Source of the DNA: Polyangiaceae bacterium
GTDB lineage: Bacteria > Myxococcota_A > Polyangia > Polyangiales > Polyangiaceae
Assembly (NCBI GenBank): GCA_025937835.1
Contig: JAICQO010000067.1
Span: forward strand, 1 to 38,022
DNA length: 38,022 nt
Direction: 5' to 3'
In this document: positions 16,287 through 26,078 of the stretch, one piece after another
Position numbering within the stretch: the first letter of the stretch is position 1
Layout: the number at the start of each line of letters is the position of its first letter
Translations under genes and position numbers: made by a program
Notes under the pieces: model-generated
What the model was told of the DNA's origin: nothing
The model's database searches: none
Seen by the model: the letters and a program-made list of their open reading frames with translations, nothing else

Positions 16287-16692
16287 ATTTTCTGAGCGTT
16301 AGGCGGCGAAGCCCTCGTCGCAGAGGAGCTGCGTTGAAGTTGACCAAGAGGCCGGTACCGATGCCTGTCAGCTTCAGGTAGGTGAGGAGCTGCGCCTGGT
16401 GCAAGGGAAGCAGGGTCTCGACCGATTTGAGCTCGACTATGAGCTCGCTGCGCACGACGAAGTCCAATCGGTAGCCGCACTCGAGCGTCACGCCTCGATA
16501 CGCGATTGGTAATGGTCGTTCGCGCTCGTATTGCACACCGCGCGCCTCGAACTCGTACGCCAGGCAAACCGCGTACGCGGATTCGAGCAGTCCCGGTCCC
16601 AGTTCACGGTGCACGGCAATGCACGCGGCGATGACCTCACCCGAGCAACCCCCCAAAGAAAACCTCCCTGTCTCCCTGTCTCCCTGTTGCAT
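16285..16692 (-). CDS. GxxExxY protein, cassette 2
   Basis: A 135-residue GxxExxY family member, paralogue of the gene at 2019. The name motif is GLLESAY, preceded by CIAVHRELGPG. The nuclease-fold core is YRLDFVVRSELIVELKSVE (D...ExK), then QAQLLTYLKLTGIGTGLLVN. The longest start, ATG 16692, puts about 11 residues translated from the inverted repeat (MQQGDRETGRF) at the N-terminus; a TTG at 16656, just inside the arm, would remove them. Function is unestablished for the family. Both this gene and cassette 1 run from one repeat arm into the other with no transposase. Confidence 0.87.
   Translation of the reverse strand: MQQGDRETGRFSLGGCSGEVIAACIAVHRELGPGLLESAYAVCLAYEFEARGVQYERERPLPIAYRGVTLECGYRLDFVVRSELIVELKSVETLLPLHQAQLLTYLKLTGIGTGLLVNFNAAPLRRGLRRLTLRK
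16658..16690. repeat. Right inverted-repeat arm of GxxExxY cassette 2
   Basis: 33 bases complementary to 16255-16286. In the gene's direction it reads three GGGAGACA-type units ending in GGTTTTC and then TTTGGGGGG. It lies inside the 5' end of the open frame, so it may be part of the translated or leader region. Confidence 0.92.
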
Positions 16693-16940
16693 CCCCTCTC
16701 ATCGACGCATTGCGACTTCAGTTGCGCCGAACACGGCGACCAGGACGGAGTGGGTTGAGCCGAAGTGGCGCACACTGAACAGAAGAGCGGGACGTTCGAC
16801 GACGGTGGAAGCGGCGGCGTTGCAGGGGTTTCTTCGAACGGAAACCTGTGGGTGCGTGCGTGCGAAAGATTCGCTTTTCGCGCGATACAGCAGGCGTTGT
16901 GAGCGGCAAAGAGCTCTATCGAAGCGGCGCTCGAGCTGAT

Positions 16941-19541
<2,601 letters not shown>

Positions 19542-19642
19542 ACCGCGTCAACCGTCATGCGGCGGCTTGCGGGGGGCGGGCCCAGGTGGAAGGATTGCCC
19601 CACGCCGTCGCCGCTGTGCGAGGCGCCAATCGGAGCCGCAAA

Positions 19643-20617
19643 ATGAATGCCCTGGAGCAGCTGAAGAAGTTCACCGTGGTCGTTGCCGACACCGGCGATA
19701 TCGAGGCCATCAGCAAGTACCGTCCGCAGGATGCGACCACCAACCCGTCGCTGCTGTTCAAGGCCGCCCAGCTGCCGCAGTACCGCCCGCTGGTCGAAGA
19801 GGCGATGACCTTCGCCACCGCGAACTCGCCCGAGGGCGCGGCGCGCACCGAGCTGTTCATGGACAAGCTCGGCGTGAACTTCGGCACCGAGATCTTGAAG
19901 CTGATCCCCGGTCGCGTCTCGACCGAGGTCGACGCGAGCCACAGCTTCGACACCGAGGGCACGCTGAAGAAGGCCAAGGAGCTGATCGCGCTCTACGCCA
20001 AGGCCGGCGTGGACCGCGAGCGAGTGCTGATCAAGATCGCCAGCACCTGGGAAGGCATCCGCGCCGCGGAGCGTCTCGAAAAAGAGGGCATCCACTGCAA
20101 CCTGACGCTGCTGTTCAGCTTCGCTCAGGCCGTCGCGTGCGCCGAGGCCAAGGTCACGCTGATCTCGCCCTTCGTCGGACGCATCTTCGACTGGTACAAG
20201 AAGTCGAAGGGCGTGGCCGACATCTCGATCGACGAAGATCCGGGCGTCGCGAGCGTCTCGCGGATTTACACGTACTACAAGAAGTACGGCTACGCGACGC
20301 AGGTGATGGGCGCGAGCTTCCGCAAGGCGGAGCAGGTGCTGATGCTCACGGGCACGGATCTGGTGACCGTCAGCCCCGAGCTGCTCGAGAAGCTCGCGGG
20401 CTCCGAGCAGTCGGTCACGCCGCGGCTCACGGTCGAAAGCGCGCGCGCGGCCGACGTGCCGAAGATCACTCTCGACGAGAAGGCCTACCGCTTCCTGCAC
20501 AACGAAGACGCGATGGCGGTCGAGAAGCTGAGCGAAGGCATCCGGCTCTTCTACGCCGACGCGCGCAAGCTCGAGAAGTGGGCGCAGACGACGCTCTCCA
20601 AGGCGAACGCCGCCTGA
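19643..20617 (+). CDS. tal: Transaldolase
   Basis: A 324-residue type I (TalB-like) transaldolase that transfers a dihydroxyacetone unit between sugar phosphates in the pentose phosphate pathway. Schiff-base lysine Lys131 in [13 protein letters not shown]; other motifs [62 protein letters not shown] and [17 protein letters not shown] 19643 ([10 protein letters not shown]) is chosen over the upstream in-frame start because the family begins here. It follows glgP by 101 bases on the same strand. Confidence 0.97.
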   Translation: MNALEQLKKFTVVVADTGDIEAISKYRPQDATTNPSLLFKAAQLPQYRPLVEEAMTFATANSPEGAARTELFMDKLGVNFGTEILKLIPGRVSTEVDASHSFDTEGTLKKAKELIALYAKAGVDRERVLIKIASTWEGIRAAERLEKEGIHCNLTLLFSFAQAVACAEAKVTLISPFVGRIFDWYKKSKGVADISIDEDPGVASVSRIYTYYKKYGYATQVMGASFRKAEQVLMLTGTDLVTVSPELLEKLAGSEQSVTPRLTVESARAADVPKITLDEKAYRFLHNEDAMAVEKLSEGIRLFYADARKLEKWAQTTLSKANAA

Positions 20618-20713
20618 CGGGTGTCCTGCGCGAGAGCGCGCGCCCGCGACATTTGCGCAAAGAATAGCGCTCGACTTGGCCTCCCGAGGGGGTAAGCCTG
20701 GTTTCCCCTCGGA

Positions 20714-21844
20714 ATGTATCGCCGCTTCATCAAGCCGCTTCTTTTCTTGATGCCCGCTGAGCGGGCCCATCGGATCGCCTTCGGCCTGCTCCGGGCGTTG
20801 ATGGCGCTGCCGTTCGTGGCAGCGCTGGTCCGCCGTTGGGCCTCGCGCGGCGTGCCGCCGCTCACCACGCGCGCGCTCGGTCTCGAGTTCCCGAACCCGA
20901 TCCTGCTCGCAGCCGGCTTCGACAAGAACGCCGAGGGGTTCGAAGCCCTCGGCGCGCTCGGCTTCGGCGGTGTGGAGGTCGGAACGGTGACGGCGGAGGG
21001 GCAGCCGGGTAACCCGTTACCGCGCCTGTTCCGGCTACCGGCCGATCGCGCGCTGGTGAACCGCATGGGCTTCAACAACGACGGCGTGGAGCGCGTCGCT
21101 GAACGCCTGGCGCGGCCGCGGCGCACGCTGGTCGGCGTGAACCTCGGCAAGACGCGCAAGGTCGACGACGAGCACGCGATCGAAGACTACGTGAAGAGCG
21201 CGCTGCGGGTCGGACCTTACGCGGACTACGTGGTCGTCAACGTGAGCTCGCCGAACACGCCGGGCCTGCGCGGCCTGCAAGCGACGGAGCGGCTGCGCCC
21301 GCTCTTGCTCGCGGTGCGCGAGGCGCTGACTCAGGCTCGCCCGGAGCGGCCACCGGCGCTGCTCGTGAAGATCGCGCCGGATCTGGGCGAGGACGCGATC
21401 CTGGCGATCGGCGACATGGCGCTCGAAATCGGGTTGGACGGCATCATCGCCACCAACACCACGACCTCGCGCGAGGAGCTACGCACCGACGCGCGCTCGC
21501 TCGAAGCCATCGGCGCGGGGGGCCTGTCCGGTGCGCCGCTCAAGGCGAAATCGCTGACGGTGCTCGAGCTCTTGCGCGCGCGCGTGCACGATCGCGTCGT
21601 GCTGATCGCGGCCGGCGGCATCGAGACCGAGGACGACGTGTGGGATCGGATCCGCGCGGGCGCGACGCTCGTGCAGGTGTACACCTCGTTCGTCTACGAA
21701 GGGCCCGGCCTGCCGCGAAAGCTCGCCAAAGGGCTCGCAGACCGGCTCTCGGCCTACTGTACGACGCTCGAGGAGGCCGTCGGCAGCGGGCGGAGCTTCG
21801 ATCCGCGCAGCGTGCGCTCCTCACGGCCGCCGAGCGCCGCGTAG
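20714..21844 (+). CDS. pyrD: Quinone-dependent dihydroorotate dehydrogenase
   Basis: A 376-residue class 2 dihydroorotate dehydrogenase, which oxidises dihydroorotate to orotate in pyrimidine synthesis and passes electrons to membrane quinone. The N-terminal amphipathic helix pair typical of class 2 is present ([20 protein letters not shown]). Motifs: [61 protein letters not shown] (catalytic Ser), [24 protein letters not shown] and [13 protein letters not shown] (FMN phosphate). A short Ser/Arg-rich tail follows. The antiporter gene begins 28 bases downstream. Confidence 0.97.
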   Translation: MYRRFIKPLLFLMPAERAHRIAFGLLRALMALPFVAALVRRWASRGVPPLTTRALGLEFPNPILLAAGFDKNAEGFEALGALGFGGVEVGTVTAEGQPGNPLPRLFRLPADRALVNRMGFNNDGVERVAERLARPRRTLVGVNLGKTRKVDDEHAIEDYVKSALRVGPYADYVVVNVSSPNTPGLRGLQATERLRPLLLAVREALTQARPERPPALLVKIAPDLGEDAILAIGDMALEIGLDGIIATNTTTSREELRTDARSLEAIGAGGLSGAPLKAKSLTVLELLRARVHDRVVLIAAGGIETEDDVWDRIRAGATLVQVYTSFVYEGPGLPRKLAKGLADRLSAYCTTLEEAVGSGRSFDPRSVRSSRPPSAA

Positions 21845-21872
21845 GCCGGCGGGTTTCGGGTAGACTGCGGCG

Positions 21873-23195
21873 GTGGACAGCCCCGTCGCCCTGTTTCTGT
21901 TGTCCGTGGCCGGGATTTGCCTGACCGGTGCGATCGGGGAGATCGTGTTCCGCAAGACGCAGATCCCGGACGTGCTGTGGCTGTTGGCCGTCGGGGTCGC
22001 GCTCGGACCAGTCACCGGTATCGTCCACCGCGACCAGCTGATGGCGATCGCGCCCTACTTCGCGGCGCTGACGCTGGTCGTGGTGCTGTTCGACGGCGGC
22101 AGCCAGCTGAAGCTCGGCGGCCTCTCGAGCGTCGGGGGACGCGTGGCGGGGCTGGCGCTGTTGTCGTTCCTGCTCTCGGTCGTGGCCGTCACCGGAGTGA
22201 GCTTCTTGCTCGGGCAGCTCGGGGTGTTGCCCGCGAGCTGGACGCTCAACCACGGGCTCTTGCTCGGGTCGATCCTCGGCGGGTCGAGCTCGGTGATCGT
22301 CATCCCGTCGATGGCGCTGGCGCGGGTCGAGCCCCGGACCGCGAACCTGGTCGGGCTCGAATCGGCCTTCACCGACGCGCTGTGTGTGGTCGGTGCGAGC
22401 ACGATGATGAGCATCCTGACCTCGGCGGAGGCCGCGAGCGAGCCGCTTCACCTGGCGTTGACGCGCTCGTTCGGGGTGGGGCTCGGTTTCGGGCTGGCCG
22501 CGGGCGCCTGCTGGATCCTGATGCTCCGCGCGCTCAAGGGGTCGAGCCACGCCTACCCCGTGACGCTCGCGGCCTTGCTCGCTTTGTACGTCGTGATCGA
22601 GCGTTGGCGCGGGAGCGCGGCGCTCGGCATCCTGGCGTTCGCCGTCGTGGTCGGCAACGCGGGACCTATCGCGAAGAAGCTCGGCGCGACCGGGGAGATC
22701 GATCTCGGGCCGGGCGTGCGCGGAGTGCACGCTCAGATCGCCTTCTTCATCAAGTCCTTCTTCTTCGCCTTCATCGGCGCGATGCTGGGGCCGCCCTGGG
22801 GTCTGTTTGCGCTCGGCGCGGCGCTCTCGCTGGTGCTGCTCGGTGCGCGCTGGCTGTCGGTGCGCGGCGCCCTGTGGAAGAGCAGCATCGACGCCGTTCA
22901 CCGCCGGTTGGTCGTCGTGGCGCTGCCGCGCGGGATGGCCGCGGGCGTGCTCGCCACGCTGCCCGCCGCGCTCGGCATCGCCGGCACGGCAGAGCTCTCG
23001 GCGATCGTGTTCGCGACCGTGCTGTTCACGATCCTGATCTTCAGCGTCGGGTTCCCCGTGCTGCGACGCAAGGCGCCCGTATCGGAAGTGCAGCTGCCGC
23101 TCGATCAGATCCCGCTATCCGGGCCGATCCCGAGCGAGAGCCCGAGCGCGAGCCCGAGCCCCAGCCGCAGCGAGACCTGGATTTCGGGGCAATAG
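21873..23195 (+). CDS. Cation/proton antiporter (CPA family)
   Basis: A 440-residue integral membrane protein with about 12 predicted helices of the monovalent cation:proton antiporter superfamily. Recognisable pieces: EIVFRKTQIPDVLWLLAVGV, LTLVVVLFDGGSQL, LGSILGGSSSVIVIPSMA, and the ion-site helix NLVGLESAFTDALCVVG, with the acidic residue where NhaP/CPA1 proteins carry theirs. The cytoplasmic tail is short and ends in a run of Ser-Pro/Ser-Glu dipeptides, encoded by short imperfect GAGCCC-type repeats. No TrkA-C or regulatory domain. GTG start. Co-directional with pyrD, possibly one transcript. The transported ion is not determinable. Confidence 0.88.
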   Translation: MDSPVALFLLSVAGICLTGAIGEIVFRKTQIPDVLWLLAVGVALGPVTGIVHRDQLMAIAPYFAALTLVVVLFDGGSQLKLGGLSSVGGRVAGLALLSFLLSVVAVTGVSFLLGQLGVLPASWTLNHGLLLGSILGGSSSVIVIPSMALARVEPRTANLVGLESAFTDALCVVGASTMMSILTSAEAASEPLHLALTRSFGVGLGFGLAAGACWILMLRALKGSSHAYPVTLAALLALYVVIERWRGSAALGILAFAVVVGNAGPIAKKLGATGEIDLGPGVRGVHAQIAFFIKSFFFAFIGAMLGPPWGLFALGAALSLVLLGARWLSVRGALWKSSIDAVHRRLVVVALPRGMAAGVLATLPAALGIAGTAELSAIVFATVLFTILIFSVGFPVLRRKAPVSEVQLPLDQIPLSGPIPSESPSASPSPSRSETWISGQ

Positions 23196-23210
23196 GCCGA
23201 GCGCCTGTGC

Positions 23211-24524
23211 TCACTCGTACGCGTGGCGCGACAGCGTGATGCGGAAAGCACTCCACGGGCGGGGCCCATCGGGGAGGGGCGCATCCTCGAGGTTGACCGG
23301 ATTGAGCGGATACCCGTGCCCGACGATGACGAGACCATCGTCCGACATGGCGGTCACCGAGAAGCTGTGGAACGGCAAGTTCGCGCCGTCTTCTACCAGG
23401 ACGTGGCGCAGGACTCGAAGCCCGTGCCGCTTGGTCCACACGAGAGGCCTCCGCGCGTTCAGAAGCAGGATGTTGCCGCGAGAGCTGATGTCCACGACCT
23501 CGCAGGGGTCATCGGGCGGGCAGGCCACCTCGGTCAGCCCGGAGCTCGGCCGGTAGATGCGCGCGAAAGACAGGGGCTGCATGCCATTGGGCTGCGGGAC
23601 CAGGCGCGTGTCTGCAAATGTGCTTCCATCGGAGCTCATCAGCTTGGCTGGCGCGCCGGGGTAGATGGTTTCGTTGGGCCGCCCCGTGGACGTGAAGAGG
23701 TGCTCCTGGACCCCGCAGTTGGCGGCTGCGGCCGGGTAGTTGCAGTGGTCGGTCAGTCCCGCAATCAGCCCGCCGTCGAAGGTGATGTGGAGCGCCATGC
23801 GCGGCTCTTTCGGCCACAGGTAACTGGCGACACCGAGATCCGTCCAGACCACCGGATCCATTCCGAAACCGTTCCAGGTGTCACCGCGGTAGGCCAGGTT
23901 GCCGACCACGCGTGTGCCGTCCGCTGAAATGCCGCTGGGTTCCGTGGCCCAATTGCCTTTGCCAATCAAGATCACGGGAGCGTGCCCCGCCCGTTTGATG
24001 AAACCGTGCAGGCGATCGTAGCCGCCCGCGACGACGGTCCCGTCGCAGTTGATGACAGCCTTCGTCGAGACCGCCTCCGGCACCACAGTCTGCCAGTCCG
24101 AACCGTCGGTTACCACCGGTCGACGCAGGTAGTCGTCGGTCACTAGATCCCATACCGTCGTGTAGCCGAGGACGACTTCGCCGTTCGCGCTCACACCGGT
24201 CACGAACTCGGGCCAGTAAAGGCGCTCCCACGGCAGGGTTTCGGACGTGCCATGCTCGGGCCGAACGCCCGCGTCGCAGCCTAGAACGGGCTCGTTCGCC
24301 GGATCTTCCGGATCGCCGTCATTGCCGCCCGTGCTGGCTCCCCCGGTCGCGCTCCCGCCGGTTTGGTTGGCGGTTCCGCCCGTTGCGCTCGCGGTTCCGC
24401 CGGTTTCCGAGCTCTCGCCCGCCACGCCGCCGCTCTCGTCGGGCGGCCACGGCGTTCCGTCGCACTGAGGTGGAAGGAAACCGCTGACGGCAAGTGGCCA
24501 CGCGATCAGGATCCGGCTGCTCAT
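23211..24524 (-). CDS. HAF-like repeat surface protein, divergent paralogue
   Basis: A 437-residue paralogue of the two genes starting at 24761 and 26079. The N-terminus is a short hydrophobic segment ending FLPPQCDG, then a Gly/Thr/Ser/Ala linker (about 35-75). The rest is a repeat domain with units like VSANGEVVLGY, INCDGTVVAG, ISADGTRVVGN, ISSRGNILLLN and MSDDGLVIVGHG, separated by about 45-60 residues. This resembles the HAF extracellular repeat pattern and suggests a beta-propeller; the fold is inferred. The lipobox is non-canonical, with Pro before Gln-Cys, so lipid anchoring is uncertain. AGGAGG lies 6 bases upstream of ATG 24524 and fixes the start. Confidence 0.78.
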   Translation of the reverse strand: MSSRILIAWPLAVSGFLPPQCDGTPWPPDESGGVAGESSETGGTASATGGTANQTGGSATGGASTGGNDGDPEDPANEPVLGCDAGVRPEHGTSETLPWERLYWPEFVTGVSANGEVVLGYTTVWDLVTDDYLRRPVVTDGSDWQTVVPEAVSTKAVINCDGTVVAGGYDRLHGFIKRAGHAPVILIGKGNWATEPSGISADGTRVVGNLAYRGDTWNGFGMDPVVWTDLGVASYLWPKEPRMALHITFDGGLIAGLTDHCNYPAAAANCGVQEHLFTSTGRPNETIYPGAPAKLMSSDGSTFADTRLVPQPNGMQPLSFARIYRPSSGLTEVACPPDDPCEVVDISSRGNILLLNARRPLVWTKRHGLRVLRHVLVEDGANLPFHSFSVTAMSDDGLVIVGHGYPLNPVNLEDAPLPDGPRPWSAFRITLSRHAYE

Positions 24525-24573
24525 GGGGGACCTCCTCGGCAGCGCCAACGCGCCGTCGCCAACCTGTTTATCA

Positions 24574-24596
24574 GAGTTCGAATTTGTTTCGAACTC
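24574..24596. promoter_or_regulatory. Perfect 9-bp dyad in the divergent HAF-gene promoter region
   Basis: GAGTTCGAA at 24574-24582 and TTCGAACTC at 24588-24596 are perfectly complementary across TTTGT. It lies in the 236-base gap between the divergent repeat-protein genes, the most AT-rich stretch nearby, and is a likely operator for both. It is close enough to the minus-strand start (50 bases) to affect that promoter directly. Confidence 0.5.
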
Positions 24597-24729
24597 AAAT
24601 GGCAATTGGCGAAGTACAAAGCACTCGAAGCGCAGCGTGGAATTAGACCCAGGATGCGTCGCAATCCTGGAAGGCGACTATGACAATTCCCCCGTCGACG
24701 CTGACGTCGAATTGCTATAGCGATGATGG

Positions 24730-24749
24730 CGCGACGCTGAGTCGCGGAG
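24730..24749 (+). promoter_or_regulatory. Leader hairpin and ribosome site, copy 1
   Basis: CGCGAC at 24730 and GTCGCG at 24741 form a 6-bp stem around GCTGA, followed at once by GAGG, which serves as the Shine-Dalgarno of the gene starting at 24761. The block recurs identically at 26049. A hairpin touching the ribosome site could modulate initiation (inference). Confidence 0.6.
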
Positions 24750-24760
24750 GTGACTGCAAC

Positions 24761-26059
24761 ATGTTGCGAGGACTTTCTATGCGCGCGGCCCCGCTGGCGT
24801 TGGCCGTGATGTGGCCGCCGTTCTGCGATCTCCCTCCGCTGCCCGGTGGTGGAAGCGGCGGCGGGCATACGGGCGGCAACTCGAGCCAGGGCGGCGCGAC
24901 CGGCGGTGGCGGCGCAGACACTGGCGGAAGCTCCGGCGAAACGGGCGATCCCGTGCTCGGCTGTTCCGCGCCGGAGTGGCCGTCGAAAGCCGAGCTATTG
25001 CCGCTGCCACCGGTCGCGTTCGACGACGGCGTGGGCGAAGCAGACCTGCGGAAGCTCAGCGCCAACGGCGAGGTAGTGATCGCCGACTACCTCATTGCCC
25101 GCGGCGACCTCTATAACGAGCCCGACGGCCACCGTCCCATTTTCTGGAACGGCGGCGACTGGCAGCGGGTCGATGCCGACACGACCGGCATCTCGACTGC
25201 GGTCAACTGCGACGGGAGCGTGATTGCCGGACGTCGGTCGCGCCTCGACGGGTTCATCAAGACGCCCGGCACGCCGCTGGTCGTTCTACCTGGCGAAGAA
25301 CCGTGGGCGCCGATTCCGGAAGCCATGTCGGCGGACGGGAAGCGCATTGGCGGCAACCTGACCAAGGTCGAGGATGGGCCACGGGACGGCGAAACCATTC
25401 CCGTGTGGTGGACGCTTGCGGGCGAAATGTGGTTTCTCGATCCGCCAGAGCCGCGGACCCTGCGCCACGTGAGCTACGACGGCTCGCTGGTCGCTGGGCA
25501 CCGAAATATCTGTTTGCGGAAGGTCTGCGACTCGCTCGCGAGCTTGTTCGTCTGGTCCCCGACTTCCGACGGGACGTTGTACCAGGACATGCCCTGGGGC
25601 GTCATGAGCTCCGACTTGTCGACGTCGACCGGCGCCACTTTGCCGCCGCGTTACCACTGGCCCTTGGAGTCGAACGAGATGTCGTTGTTTCGGATTCCCG
25701 ATCAGCTGACCCAGCTGCCTTGCCCGATGGGAGCGGCGTGCGACGCGGTGGCACTCAGCTCGCGAGGCAACATCGTGCTCGTGAACACTTATTCGCACGC
25801 GTACGTGTGGACTGCCGAACGCGGTTTCCAAGATATCGCCGAGTTGCTCGCCGCGGACGGCGTTCCCTTCAGCGAGCTCAGCTTCAACGCCGTCGACATG
25901 TCCGACGACGGCCGCGTCATTCTCGGTTCAGGCACGATTACCCACGAAAACGGCGAGCAGGAGAGCGGGTGGTTCCGCGTTTTGCTGCCGCGCCGGGTTT
26001 ACGAAATCCCGGAGGGGATCAGCGACTCGGGTTCGACGGACGTGAACGCGCGACGCTGA
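24761..26059 (+). CDS. HAF-like repeat surface protein, single domain
   Basis: A 432-residue paralogue of its neighbours. N-terminus MLRGLSMRAAPLALAVMW, then PPFCDLPP (same pattern as the next gene), a Gly/Ser/Thr linker (about 28-60), then the repeat domain. Repeats include LSANGEVVIADY, VNCDGSVIAGR, MSADGKRIGGN, VSYDGSLVAGH, MSSDLSTSTGA, LSSRGNIVLVN and MSDDGRVILGSG. Conserved Cys pairs occur in NICLRKVC and PCPMGAAC. ATG 24761 is chosen over an upstream in-frame ATG because the next gene starts with the same MLRGLS peptide and the same leader. The stop codon lies in the loop of the next gene's leader hairpin. Probably secreted or surface-attached; role unknown. Confidence 0.8.
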   Translation: MLRGLSMRAAPLALAVMWPPFCDLPPLPGGGSGGGHTGGNSSQGGATGGGGADTGGSSGETGDPVLGCSAPEWPSKAELLPLPPVAFDDGVGEADLRKLSANGEVVIADYLIARGDLYNEPDGHRPIFWNGGDWQRVDADTTGISTAVNCDGSVIAGRRSRLDGFIKTPGTPLVVLPGEEPWAPIPEAMSADGKRIGGNLTKVEDGPRDGETIPVWWTLAGEMWFLDPPEPRTLRHVSYDGSLVAGHRNICLRKVCDSLASLFVWSPTSDGTLYQDMPWGVMSSDLSTSTGATLPPRYHWPLESNEMSLFRIPDQLTQLPCPMGAACDAVALSSRGNIVLVNTYSHAYVWTAERGFQDIAELLAADGVPFSELSFNAVDMSDDGRVILGSGTITHENGEQESGWFRVLLPRRVYEIPEGISDSGSTDVNARR

Positions 26060-26068
26060 GTCGCGGAG
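26049..26068 (+). promoter_or_regulatory. Leader hairpin and ribosome site, copy 2
   Basis: Identical to the block at 24730: stem CGCGAC/GTCGCG, loop GCTGA containing the stop codon of the upstream gene, then GAGG. ATG of the next gene follows at 26079. Translation of the upstream gene would run through the hairpin, which suggests coupling between the two genes. Confidence 0.6.
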
Positions 26069-26078
26069 GAGAGGGAAC

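Noticed and set aside
16848-16940. GTG start for glycogen phosphorylase
   Set aside because: It adds 31 residues of Arg/Cys/Gly-rich sequence without family support.
21540-22901. 453-codon minus-strand frame opposite pyrD and the antiporter
   Set aside because: Crosses two real genes and has shadow composition (Arg, Asp, His, Gln).
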